Positions 55,400 through 63,750 of a DNA stretch of 64,000 bases are shown here, in pieces (positions within the stretch are counted from its first letter, which is position 1; every line of letters starts with the position of its first letter). Source of the DNA: Arenibacter sp. F20364 (GTDB taxonomy: Bacteria; Bacteroidota; Bacteroidia; Flavobacteriales; Flavobacteriaceae); NCBI RefSeq assembly GCF_023015905.1, contig NZ_JALKBD010000027.1:1-64000 (forward strand). The letters run 5' to 3'. The notes under the pieces were generated by a model. That model did no database searches, was not told the origin of the DNA, and saw nothing but the letters and a program-made list of their open reading frames with translations. The position numbers were made by a program, and so were the translations under genes.

Positions 55400-56293
55400 A
55401 TGAAAACTATATTATTCAGTCTTCCGGGAAACCAAGAACTCACGGAATTGTTAGCAAAAAAAATGAAAGCGGAAGTAGGGGAATGCACCATACGCAAATT
55501 TCCAGATGGGGAATCCTATACCCGCATCCTTTCCGATGTGAAGGGAAAGTGTGTGGTCATGATCTGCACCTTGCACGAACCCGATGAAAAGCTGTTACCC
55601 TTGTATTTCTTAAGCCACACCGCAAAATCCTTGGGCGCTATGTGCACCTGCCTAGTGGCCCCATATTTGGCTTATATGAGGCAAGACAAAGTATTCAATG
55701 AAGGCGAAGGGGTTACTTCTGGGTTTTTTGGAAAATTGATTTCTGGTTTTGCAGATAGCATCACGACCATTGACCCACATCTACATAGGATACATTCCTT
55801 GGGCGAGGTATATCATATTCCGAACAGAGTTATTCATGCTGCGGACGAAATATCGAAATTCATTAAGACAAATATACATAATCCGATACTTATCGGACCT
55901 GATTCCGAAAGTGAGCAATGGGTTTCCGATGTGGCAAAAAAGGCGGATGCCCCATTTACCATATTGCAAAAAATACGTCATGGCGACCGAGATGTAGAAG
56001 TTTCCGTTCCCGAAATAGAGAAGTATAAGGATTCAACACCGGTGCTAGTGGACGATATTATTTCTACCGCCCGGACCATGATCGAAACCGTAGCTCATTT
56101 AAAAAATGCCGGAATGAAACCCCCGATATGTATAGGCATTCATGCTATATTTTCAGGAAATGCCTATCAAGATCTGTGGGATGCCGATGTGGAGGATATC
56201 GTTACTTGCAATACTATCCCACACCAATCGAACGCCATCGATTTAAGCGATGTCATTGCCAAGGAAGTCACTGAATTGATGCGCCATTTATGA
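55400..56293 (+). CDS. prs: Ribose-phosphate pyrophosphokinase (PRPP synthetase)
   Basis: A 297-residue enzyme with DPHLHRIHSLG near 124 (catalytic region), the PRPP loop VLVDDIISTARTM near 214 and the KIRHGDRDVEV motif. The family transfers pyrophosphate from ATP to ribose-5-phosphate, forming PRPP. It is shorter than most bacterial forms (about 310-320 residues) and closer to archaeal ones. Next to AMP phosphorylase it suggests a nucleotide-to-PRPP salvage step. The next gene starts four bases inside its end (ATGA). Confidence 0.9.
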   Translation: MKTILFSLPGNQELTELLAKKMKAEVGECTIRKFPDGESYTRILSDVKGKCVVMICTLHEPDEKLLPLYFLSHTAKSLGAMCTCLVAPYLAYMRQDKVFNEGEGVTSGFFGKLISGFADSITTIDPHLHRIHSLGEVYHIPNRVIHAADEISKFIKTNIHNPILIGPDSESEQWVSDVAKKADAPFTILQKIRHGDRDVEVSVPEIEKYKDSTPVLVDDIISTARTMIETVAHLKNAGMKPPICIGIHAIFSGNAYQDLWDADVEDIVTCNTIPHQSNAIDLSDVIAKEVTELMRHL

Positions 56294-56940
56294 AAATAGG
56301 ATTACACTTAATATTATTCGTTTTAATGATTATTTCCGCCTATGCCCAAGATAAAATGTTGATTGGACAATTGTCCGATAGACTGGTGGTACGGGAAAAT
56401 TTCGATAACAATGGCAATTTTATGAATAAACAAACTTTTAAAGCGGGAAAGATAATTGAATCCGATGATTATTATGAAATTCAGGTCGTGACCGAACTTT
56501 TTGATGAAAATGGTGCCTCCACCGATAAATATACCACCACTTACCGATGTAAACCAGAAGAATCTAGTATTATGATTATGGCCTTTCCTTTTTCAAAACC
56601 AAAATCAAAGGAAACCGAAATCAATACGGTGTCCAAAAATTTCAAGGAACTCTATGATTTGACAAACTTAGAAGATATTGAACTCGTAATGAGTTTTGAT
56701 TCGGGATTGCTAAATTTTTTTGGTTCCAATAGTAAAATAAAAATTTATGACCGGGTGTTGGAATCCAATGGAAATGGAAAAGAAATTAGATCTAAAATCA
56801 ATATTAAAGCATACGCTATTGGAATACGAATTAAACAGTTAATTTATGTCGCAAGTGAAATATTGACGGACAAGGGTTTATTGACCTTTCAGAAATTTAC
56901 CGAGGAAGACGGCAGCTATTTTACAATGACCTATAAATAA
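56290..56940 (+). CDS. Hypothetical secreted protein
   Basis: A 216-residue protein with a signal peptide (MKIGLHLILFVLMIISAYAQ) and a beta-rich mature part, perhaps a barrel or sandwich, without Cys-rich or known motifs. It overlaps the PRPP synthetase gene by four bases, so it is co-translated. It has no recognised family. Role unknown; a periplasmic factor of the operon is likely. Confidence 0.65.
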   Translation: MKIGLHLILFVLMIISAYAQDKMLIGQLSDRLVVRENFDNNGNFMNKQTFKAGKIIESDDYYEIQVVTELFDENGASTDKYTTTYRCKPEESSIMIMAFPFSKPKSKETEINTVSKNFKELYDLTNLEDIELVMSFDSGLLNFFGSNSKIKIYDRVLESNGNGKEIRSKINIKAYAIGIRIKQLIYVASEILTDKGLLTFQKFTEEDGSYFTMTYK

Positions 56941-56947
56941 TGAAAAG

Positions 56948-57241
56948 ATGAACAATTACGATACCCTTTCAGAAGCCATAAGCAATCTCCAGCAAAGAGG
57001 ATATACTTATGATTTCAACTTAAAGCCAGAATGTCTGGAATGTGCGTCACTGAAAATAGAAATCCATCCGGAAGAATTTGAAGTAGATGAACTGCACCGT
57101 TTTGAAGGCATGAGCAGTACGGATGATAATAGTATCCTATATGCCATTTCTTCTAAAAACGGAGTCAAAGGCATTTTAGTGGATGCCTACGGAGTATATG
57201 CCGAGAATATCTCGGAAGAAATGCGAAAAAAATTGCGTTAA
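56948..57241 (+). CDS. Small conserved protein, named PRPP synthetase-like in databases
   Basis: A 97-residue protein with no PRPP or ATP motifs (YDTLSEAISNLQQRGYTYDF and the VDAYGVYAENI stretch). Bacteroidota homologues are often named phosphoribosylpyrophosphate synthetase, but the length and missing motifs make that name doubtful. Two Cys (CLEC) near 34-37 could bind metal. It is seven bases after the secreted protein and 17 bases before the copper ATPase. Confidence 0.65.
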   Translation: MNNYDTLSEAISNLQQRGYTYDFNLKPECLECASLKIEIHPEEFEVDELHRFEGMSSTDDNSILYAISSKNGVKGILVDAYGVYAENISEEMRKKLR

Positions 57242-57258
57242 CCCTTAAATAGAACAAT

Positions 57259-59493
57259 ATGGACAATAACAAAGATCACAAGGACAAAAAAATGGACCAC
57301 TCGAAGATGGACCATTCTAAAATGAATCACGACAAAGATGACCATTCAAAGATGGATCACTCGAAAATGAATCACGATAAAGATGATCACCCAGAAATGG
57401 ACCATTCAAAGATGGACCACTCGAAAATGGAAGACCCAAAATCGGATGACCATAGTAAAATGGATCACTCAAAAATGGATCACAGTAAGATGAATCATGG
57501 TAATCATGATCATGGCAGCATCCCAATGGGCATGGCAGGCCACGACCACCATAAAATGATGATTGCCGACTTTAGAAAACGGTTTTGGATTACATTGATA
57601 TTAACGGTGCCTATCCTTTTCTTTTCACCAATGATCCAAGATTTTTTTGGGTATAGTTTACTGCTCCCCGGCAACCCATATATTTTGTTCGCACTTTCTA
57701 GCATTGTGTATTTCTATGGCGGTTGGCCTTTCATAAAAGGGTTCTGGTCCGAGGTTAAAAAGGCGGCCCCAGGAATGATGACCCTTATTGCCATGGCCAT
57801 TAGCGTTGCCTATTTTTATAGCTCTGCAACGGTTTTCGGCTTGGAAGGGGTCGATTTCTTTTGGGAGTTGGCCACACTTATAGCCATTATGTTGGTAGGC
57901 CATTGGATCGAAATGAAAAGTGTTTTGGGAGCCTCAAAAGCATTGCAATTATTGGTAAGTATGATGCCTGCGGAAGCACACAGGGTAAAAGGCGAATCTA
58001 TTGAAGATATCAAATTGGAAGATTTATTGAAAGATGACATCATCCTAATAAAACCTGGGGAGAAAGTCCCTGCAGATGGAATCATCACAGAAGGCACGAG
58101 TTACCTGAACGAATCTATGCTTACCGGAGAATCCAAGCCGGTCAAGAAGGAGTTGAACGAAAAAGTAATCGGGGGTTCCGTAAACGGAAACAGTACCTTA
58201 AAAGTCAAAGTGGAACATACCGGAAAAGATAGCTATCTCAACAAGGTAATTACCATGGTCGAGGAAGCGCAGAAAACCAAATCAAAAATGCAGAACCTTT
58301 CCGACAGGGCTGCTAAATGGCTTACGTATATTGCTTTGACCGTTGGATTTGGTACGTTGGCGGTATGGCTAATTTTAGGATTTCCTTTTGTATATGCCTT
58401 GGAAAGAATGGTTACCGTAATGGTCATTGCGTGTCCACATGCCCTAGGTCTTGCCATTCCATTAGTTGTGGCCATATCCACCGCGGTTTCTGCACAAAAT
58501 GGTTTGTTGATTCGTAACAGAACTGCTTTTGAAGAATCCCGTAAAATTTCGGTATTGCTTTTCGATAAAACAGGAACATTGACCAAAGGGGATTTTGGGG
58601 TTACACGTATTGAATCGGTGGATAAAAAGTACACTTCCAATGAAGTCTTGCGACTGGCAAGTGCCTTGGAACAAAGCTCTGAACATCCCATTGCCGTTGG
58701 AATCATCAAGAAGGTCAAGGAGGATAAAGTTGACATACCTAAACCTGAAAATTTCAAAGCCATTACTGGTAAAGGGGTCGAGGCGAACGTTGAGGGCAAA
58801 AAAGTAAAAGTGGTTAGTCCAGGTTTTTTGAGGGATGAAAAAATAGCTATTCCAGAAGATGCCTATAGCGATGCTGCCGAAACAGTAGTATTCATTTTAA
58901 TCGAAGGAAAACTGGCCGGATACATCGCCCTTGCAGATGAGATTAGACCTGAATCTGATGAGGCAATTAAAATATTCAAAAAGAATAATATAAAAGTCTT
59001 GATGGCAACTGGAGATAATGAAAAAACTGCCAAGGCCGTAAGCGATAAACTTGGGTTGGACGGATATTATGCAGAGGTACTACCCCATCAAAAAGTTGAA
59101 ATAGTTAAAGAACTACAAGCCAAAAATGAATTTGTCGCGATGACAGGAGATGGGGTTAATGATGCCCCTGCTTTGGCACAGGCCAATGTTGGCATAGCCG
59201 TAGGCTCCGGTACCGATGTAGCTGCTGAAACTGCCGATATTATTTTGGTCAACAGCAACCCGCAGGATATCGCCAACCTGATTTTATTCGGGAAAGCTAC
59301 CTATAACAAGATGATCCAGAACCTGATTTGGGCTACTGGTTATAATGTTGTTGCTATTCCGTTGGCTGCCGGGGTATTGTATTCTTCCGGATTTGTTATG
59401 GGTCCAGCTATTGGAGCAGTGTTTATGAGCCTGAGCACTATTATAGTGGCAATTAATGCACAATTATTGAAGCGGAAAATAGCCAATAAATAA
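57259..59493 (+). CDS. copB: CopB-type (CPH) copper P1B ATPase with His/Met repeat tail
   Basis: A 744-residue ATPase. Residues 1-95 contain no HMA domain; instead tandem DHSKMDHSKMNH units rich in His, Met and Asp form a metal-binding tail. The membrane core has CPHALGLAIP near 391 (CPH, the P1B-3 type for Cu(II) or Cu(I)), DKTGTLTKG near 435, SEHPIAVG and GDGVND. It differs from the CPC pump at 2117-4375. It is 17 bases after the previous gene, and its stop overlaps the next start by one base. Confidence 0.95.
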   Translation: MDNNKDHKDKKMDHSKMDHSKMNHDKDDHSKMDHSKMNHDKDDHPEMDHSKMDHSKMEDPKSDDHSKMDHSKMDHSKMNHGNHDHGSIPMGMAGHDHHKMMIADFRKRFWITLILTVPILFFSPMIQDFFGYSLLLPGNPYILFALSSIVYFYGGWPFIKGFWSEVKKAAPGMMTLIAMAISVAYFYSSATVFGLEGVDFFWELATLIAIMLVGHWIEMKSVLGASKALQLLVSMMPAEAHRVKGESIEDIKLEDLLKDDIILIKPGEKVPADGIITEGTSYLNESMLTGESKPVKKELNEKVIGGSVNGNSTLKVKVEHTGKDSYLNKVITMVEEAQKTKSKMQNLSDRAAKWLTYIALTVGFGTLAVWLILGFPFVYALERMVTVMVIACPHALGLAIPLVVAISTAVSAQNGLLIRNRTAFEESRKISVLLFDKTGTLTKGDFGVTRIESVDKKYTSNEVLRLASALEQSSEHPIAVGIIKKVKEDKVDIPKPENFKAITGKGVEANVEGKKVKVVSPGFLRDEKIAIPEDAYSDAAETVVFILIEGKLAGYIALADEIRPESDEAIKIFKKNNIKVLMATGDNEKTAKAVSDKLGLDGYYAEVLPHQKVEIVKELQAKNEFVAMTGDGVNDAPALAQANVGIAVGSGTDVAAETADIILVNSNPQDIANLILFGKATYNKMIQNLIWATGYNVVAIPLAAGVLYSSGFVMGPAIGAVFMSLSTIIVAINAQLLKRKIANK
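57283..57560 (+). repeat. Tandem repeat encoding the His/Met tail
   Basis: Imperfect direct repeats of 15 to 45 bases (core ATGGACCAYTCNAARATG) code the DHSKM units in the N terminus of the copper ATPase. Internal recombination could change the number of units. It is a coding repeat, not a CRISPR. Confidence 0.8.
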
Positions 59494-60752
59494 TGGATAG
59501 ACAGGAAAAGCTCAACAGGATATTTTTGGTTCTGTTGAGCCTATTTGTTGTAATGCTTGGATACGGTATATTATTACCGACCCTTCCATACTATACGGAA
59601 AGACTTGCCTTGAAGGACAATCCGGACACCAATTTGATCAACTTCCACATTGGAATGTTGACCAGCATTTATCCGCTGTTCCAGCTTCTGTTTGTTATCG
59701 TTTGGGGCAAGCTTTCCGATAAATATGGTCGCAAGCCCCTAATTGTAATCGGTCTATTTGGTTTTGTAGTGATGAACTTGTTAACGGGTCTGGCCACGTC
59801 ACTTACAATGCTTTATATAGCCCGAATCGTAGGTGGCATATTTACATCATCTGTCATTCCTGTCAGTAATGCTTATTTAAGTGATATTACTTCAGAAACG
59901 CGACGTACAAAAATAATGGCATGGTCCGGGGTGGCTATCAGTTCGGGCCTTATTTTTGGGCCTGTTTTGGGAGGATTTCTGTCGCAAACGAACCTTCACT
60001 TTAAATTTTCCTTTGGACTATTTCATTTAGATCGTTTTTCGGTTCCCTATATTTTTGCTTCTCTTTTGGGCTTCGTTGTAGTACTGATCATAGTGAAATG
60101 GTTGAAGAATACTGAAATAAAAAGTCGTATTGCTTCGGAGGTAGTTAAAGTCAGTTTTTCGCTAAGTAAATATTTTATCATTTTGTTGCTCTTATCCTTT
60201 GTGATGCAATTTGTGGTTACTTTATTTGAAACCGTGTTTTCTATTTATGGGAAGGATGAGTTGGCATTTACAAGCCGTCAAGTGGGTATTGGTTTTATGC
60301 TTTGTGGTTCGGTTATGGCCGTTTTACAGCCTGTTTTCGCGACCTATGGCGAAAAAATATTGACCTCAAAACAACAAATTACTCTAGGATTATTAATATC
60401 TGGAGTCTCGTTAATTGTGTTCCCTTACGTAAGTAATGAGCTATACGTATATTTTACGATAGTAACATTTGCGGCCGGAGGAGCTATGGTAACACCTAAT
60501 CTGCTTTCAGCAGTTTCCTTAATTTCCAAGCAGAACACGGGAAGAAATATATCCATACAAAGTTCCACTAACAGTATCGGTCAAATATTGGGTCCGGTAT
60601 TGGGAACTTGGCTGATTGGAGGTGGATTTTATTATCCCTTCATCATTGCCGGGGCAACAGTTTTGGCCGCTATGGGACTGGTTTATTTATTGAATCATCA
60701 AGAAAAAGAGATTGATCCAGTTTTATTGGGCGACCAACATAAAAAAATATAG
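59493..60752 (+). CDS. MFS transporter, DHA/TetA-like
   Basis: A 419-residue major facilitator with twelve helices. The loop 2-3 motif GKLSDKYGRKPL is the MFS/DHA A-motif, and GPVLGGFLSQ near 154 matches motif C of drug exporters. Tetracycline- or drug-type export is possible. Inside this operon it more likely exports a small metabolite or metal complex; the substrate cannot be read from sequence. It overlaps the copper ATPase by one base (TAATG). Confidence 0.88.
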   Translation: MDRQEKLNRIFLVLLSLFVVMLGYGILLPTLPYYTERLALKDNPDTNLINFHIGMLTSIYPLFQLLFVIVWGKLSDKYGRKPLIVIGLFGFVVMNLLTGLATSLTMLYIARIVGGIFTSSVIPVSNAYLSDITSETRRTKIMAWSGVAISSGLIFGPVLGGFLSQTNLHFKFSFGLFHLDRFSVPYIFASLLGFVVVLIIVKWLKNTEIKSRIASEVVKVSFSLSKYFIILLLLSFVMQFVVTLFETVFSIYGKDELAFTSRQVGIGFMLCGSVMAVLQPVFATYGEKILTSKQQITLGLLISGVSLIVFPYVSNELYVYFTIVTFAAGGAMVTPNLLSAVSLISKQNTGRNISIQSSTNSIGQILGPVLGTWLIGGGFYYPFIIAGATVLAAMGLVYLLNHQEKEIDPVLLGDQHKKI

Positions 60753-60754
60753 TA

Positions 60755-61948
60755 ATGGACCATAAATCAACAACAAAAAGACATAGTAAAACGGCATTTT
60801 TAAATTCTGTCGACAATACTAAATATATTGAGTTGGTCCATTCGGGAGAAGACTATTTTGTACGGTTAAAGGAAATTATAGATAAGTCCGAAAAGGAAAT
60901 CCATTTACAGACTTACATTTTTGAAAACGATGAAACTGGAAACAGCATAGCCGCCTGTTTGAAAGAAGCTGCTAAACGAAAAGTAAAGGTATACGTCTTA
61001 TTGGATGCCTATGGTAGTGCTGCATTACCCAATAGTTTTGTTGAGGATTTGATACAGCATGGAGTTTTACTTCGTTTTTTTTCGCCTTTATTCTCTTTGA
61101 ATAATTTTTATATCGGAAGACGAATGCACCATAAAATAGTTGTCGCCGATGAAAAAGTAGCATTGATCGGTGGAATAAATATTGCCGATAAATACCACGG
61201 AACAGTAGCTTCGGAGCCTTGGTTGGACTATGCTGTTCAGCTCAACTGCCCGGCAGCCAGTAATCTGCAAAAGCTATGCAGCGATTACTTTTTCAAAAAA
61301 GGAAGCTTCAAAAAAATACCACCTGTGTTACATTCGGCCGGTAGCGCACTTGTGGGAATTTTACAAAACGACTGGCTACATCGTAAAACAGAAGTCTGTG
61401 ATGCCTACACAAATGCCTTAATTCATGCTGAAAAAGAAATAGTAATCGTAGGCTCGTATTTCTTGCCTGGTAGCATTATGGCAAAGGCATTGAAAAAAGC
61501 GTGTAAAAAAGGCATAAAAACAACGGTGATCCTAGCTGGCATTAGCGATGTACCTTTGGTACGTAGGGCAACCGAACACTTGTATTCGTCCTTTCTAATT
61601 CATCATATGAGGATCTATGAATGGAACAAATCCGTTGTGCATGGTAAAGCGACAGTAGTTGATAATAAATGGTCTACCATCGGCTCATTTAACCTGAACA
61701 GTCTTAGTTGCTATGGCAGTATTGAAATGAACGTAGAAATTCACTCCGAAGAATTTGCCGAAAATCTTAAGGCTGACTTTGAAAAAGTTATAAGCCAGTG
61801 TAACGAAGTTACATCAGATACTTTAAGTCATAGAGCGGGTATTTTCAAAGTGTTAGCCAATTGGGTTTCCTATCAAATGGTACGTACTGCGATGCTTTTT
61901 CTTACTTTTCTTCCACATTTAAGGTTTTTGAAAAACTATAGGATTTAG
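60755..61948 (+). CDS. Phospholipase D-family / cardiolipin synthase-like protein
   Basis: A 397-residue protein with two HKD motifs: HHKIVVADEKVALIGG near 124 and HGKATVVDNKWSTIG near 294. The pattern is of cardiolipin synthases, but the N-terminal membrane helices usual for ClsA are missing and the C terminus ends in a basic hydrophobic stretch (MVRTAMLFLTFLPHLRFLK). It may remodel phospholipid under energy stress. It is three bases after the MFS gene and is the last gene of the plus-strand run. Confidence 0.85.
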   Translation: MDHKSTTKRHSKTAFLNSVDNTKYIELVHSGEDYFVRLKEIIDKSEKEIHLQTYIFENDETGNSIAACLKEAAKRKVKVYVLLDAYGSAALPNSFVEDLIQHGVLLRFFSPLFSLNNFYIGRRMHHKIVVADEKVALIGGINIADKYHGTVASEPWLDYAVQLNCPAASNLQKLCSDYFFKKGSFKKIPPVLHSAGSALVGILQNDWLHRKTEVCDAYTNALIHAEKEIVIVGSYFLPGSIMAKALKKACKKGIKTTVILAGISDVPLVRRATEHLYSSFLIHHMRIYEWNKSVVHGKATVVDNKWSTIGSFNLNSLSCYGSIEMNVEIHSEEFAENLKADFEKVISQCNEVTSDTLSHRAGIFKVLANWVSYQMVRTAMLFLTFLPHLRFLKNYRI

Positions 61949-62232
61949 AAGGTGTAATAAGGAGTTATGAAAAATACCCTCATCTAGGAAGGATGTACGG
62001 ATATCCTAAAGCTATTGCCGAGGAGGCCAGGACCGAAGTGGAAATTAATCCTCTATCTTACTTCATAATTTATCTATATTAACCGAAATATTTGGAAATA
62101 CCTATAAAGGTAATCAGTAAAGGCTTGGGCCCTTACTCCTTTAGGATAACTGAAAAATATTTGAAAAACCTTCCCATCTCTATTTTGGTTGAGGCTAAGG
62201 AGCATGTTGTTTTACCTTCTGTAAATTATTAA
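61942..62232 (+). pseudogene. Possible degraded reading frame
   Basis: One frame stays open from 61942 apart from a single in-frame TAA at 62080-62082. Before the TAA it codes EKYPHLGRMYGYPKAIAEEA; after it, KVISKGLGPYSFRITEKYLK to a stop at 62230-62232. Both halves have protein-like composition, so this may be a gene interrupted by a stop, but the first half could also be chance. No family is recognised. The gap 61949-62323 holds nothing else I can support. Confidence 0.3.
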
Positions 62233-62323
62233 GATTTCCTATCTCCAATGGCATCTATCACTTCACAATACATCATTTTCAATAGCCTTATCAAACTCTC
62301 CATGATTGCCACAAACAGCTCTT

Positions 62324-62986
62324 TCATCCCTTTAAATAATTAAATATTGCATTCAAAATAACCATCGCATACCCCATAACACTCTCCTCTTTCCTACTAT
62401 GCTCCGCCTCTTCCATATTAGACAAAAAACCCACCTCCAAAAGTACCCCAGGACAGAAGTCTTGGGTTTCTCTGAGTACTTGAAAATTAGCATATTTCAT
62501 TCCCCTAATTTTAAACCCCAAAGCCTGATCGAATTCTAATAAGATGGCTTCTGACAAGTTTTCGGATACGGATTGTAGTTCTGAGATCATGGTAGTATTG
62601 GGTTGCTGCACATAGACCTCAATTCCTTGTGCTGCCTTCCTTGCTGCTTGATTGCAATGAATAGAAATAAAAACATCAGGTTGCAATACTTTCACCAATT
62701 TGGCCCTATCACCCAAAGAAATTAAAGTATCATTATATCTGGTCAAATAGATATCTAGGGTGTTTCCAAACAGTTTCCTGTTCAAACGTATTGCCTCTTT
62801 CGCAACCTGCAGAACAATATCCTTTTCTTTTAGTGCATTAATTCCAACTGCTCCGGAATCCACTCCCCCATGTCCAGGATCTAAGACTACTATTTGTCGT
62901 CTATTTTCCTGCGCCAATATGAGATTGCAAAACAACGAAAATCCAATCCAAAGGCAAACTATCCAAAAGCGTTTCATTTTATTCAA
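62324..62986 (-). CDS. N-acetylmuramoyl-L-alanine amidase (Amidase_3)
   Basis: A 220-residue exported peptidoglycan hydrolase. The signal peptide (to about residue 25) is followed by the zinc-dependent Amidase_3 core: VLDPGHGGVDSGA (Zn His near 39), Glu in the LKEKDIVLQV stretch, SIHCNQAA (Zn His near 110) and LLEVGFLSN with the catalytic Glu. It cleaves the bond between muramic acid and the stem peptide. It sits on the minus strand next to the tra genes and may open the wall for the conjugation machine, or belong to a separate cargo unit. Confidence 0.9.
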   Translation of the reverse strand: MNKMKRFWIVCLWIGFSLFCNLILAQENRRQIVVLDPGHGGVDSGAVGINALKEKDIVLQVAKEAIRLNRKLFGNTLDIYLTRYNDTLISLGDRAKLVKVLQPDVFISIHCNQAARKAAQGIEVYVQQPNTTMISELQSVSENLSEAILLEFDQALGFKIRGMKYANFQVLRETQDFCPGVLLEVGFLSNMEEAEHSRKEESVMGYAMVILNAIFNYLKG

Positions 62987-63178
62987 TTTTTAAAGTGCGT
63001 GTTGCACAATTTTCATCGTTTTCCCTAAATCATCTCTAATCCGTGAAATTTTAACGTTTTCGACTGTTAAAATTTATTCGATTCCCATCGATTTCTACCA
63101 TCCTTTAGAAATTCCATAACGAATAATTCATCAATCGGTCTTTCCTACATTATTAGGGGAGCACAAAAACGAACAGTC
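62987..63178. promoter_or_regulatory. Divergent region between amidase and tra genes
   Basis: 192 AT-rich bases lie between the minus-strand amidase gene and the first conjugation gene on the plus strand. No gene or clear operator repeat is visible. Promoters for both directions are expected here by position only; an origin of transfer was looked for and not found. Confidence 0.4.
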
Positions 63179-63466
63179 ATGAATAAACCACTTAAAACTC
63201 TTTTACTCTTACTTATGACGACAGGGTCAATATTTGCGCAAATCGGCGGAATAGAAGACTCCGTCAATGATGTTTCGGATACCATCAGGACAATCTTCCC
63301 CATTATCCTAGGTGTCATTTTTCTCATAGGGTTCTTATTCAACGCCGGCCATTTCTTCGGAGAAAACTCAGATCTTAAAAAAGGAATCACTCGAGTTCTA
63401 GTCTTTGTTCTTATCGCAGGGGCAGTGGTCGGCATCTTTACGTACCTAATTGGAATAGTCGTTTAA
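63179..63466 (+). CDS. traE: DUF4134 conjugation protein, TraE-like
   Basis: A 95-residue protein with a signal peptide and two helices (PIILGVIFLIGFLFNAGHFF and VLVFVLIAGAVVGIFTYLIG), the small membrane protein that opens the tra cluster of Bacteroidota conjugative transposons. It likely helps form the mating channel in the inner membrane. Its stop overlaps the next start (TAATG). Together with DUF4133 and TraG this order is diagnostic of the CTnDOT-type conjugation system. Confidence 0.88.
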   Translation: MNKPLKTLLLLLMTTGSIFAQIGGIEDSVNDVSDTIRTIFPIILGVIFLIGFLFNAGHFFGENSDLKKGITRVLVFVLIAGAVVGIFTYLIGIVV

Positions 63467-63750
63467 TGAAAAGGTTCGAGGTATATCGCAACATCAGAAA
63501 ACAGGCCGTGATATTCGGCCTATCCATCTCATTTTTTGCTCTACAAATGATTTGCGTGGTCAGCTCTTTAATGGTCATCATTTTCTCGTTCAGTCTTGCA
63601 ATGATCATGGGTGTATTGGTATTCAATGCTGCTCTTTATATAGCCTTGATCAAGATTACAAATAACCCCCAACAAATTACCCTTTGGGGGGTATTCCCAA
63701 AAATCATCAGCAATAAAAAATCGTCATTACTTAGCTATGGACAAGATTAA
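63466..63750 (+). CDS. traF: DUF4133 conjugation protein, TraF-like
   Basis: A 94-residue protein with a basic N terminus and two hydrophobic helices (FGLSISFFALQMICVV and LVIIFSFSLAMIMGVL region), matching DUF4133/TraF of the Bacteroidota tra cluster. It overlaps traE at one end and the next gene by 14 bases at the other. It is thought to be a membrane part of the mating apparatus, comparable in position to VirB3. Confidence 0.88.
   Translation: MKRFEVYRNIRKQAVIFGLSISFFALQMICVVSSLMVIIFSFSLAMIMGVLVFNAALYIALIKITNNPQQITLWGVFPKIISNKKSSLLSYGQD

Noticed and set aside
57283-57560. CRISPR-like repeat array
   Set aside because: The repeats are in frame and code the DHSKM units without unique spacers; no cas gene is near.
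58233-58799. 188-codon minus-strand frame within the copper ATPase
   Set aside because: It is antisense to conserved P-type ATPase motifs, and the composition is that of a shadow frame.
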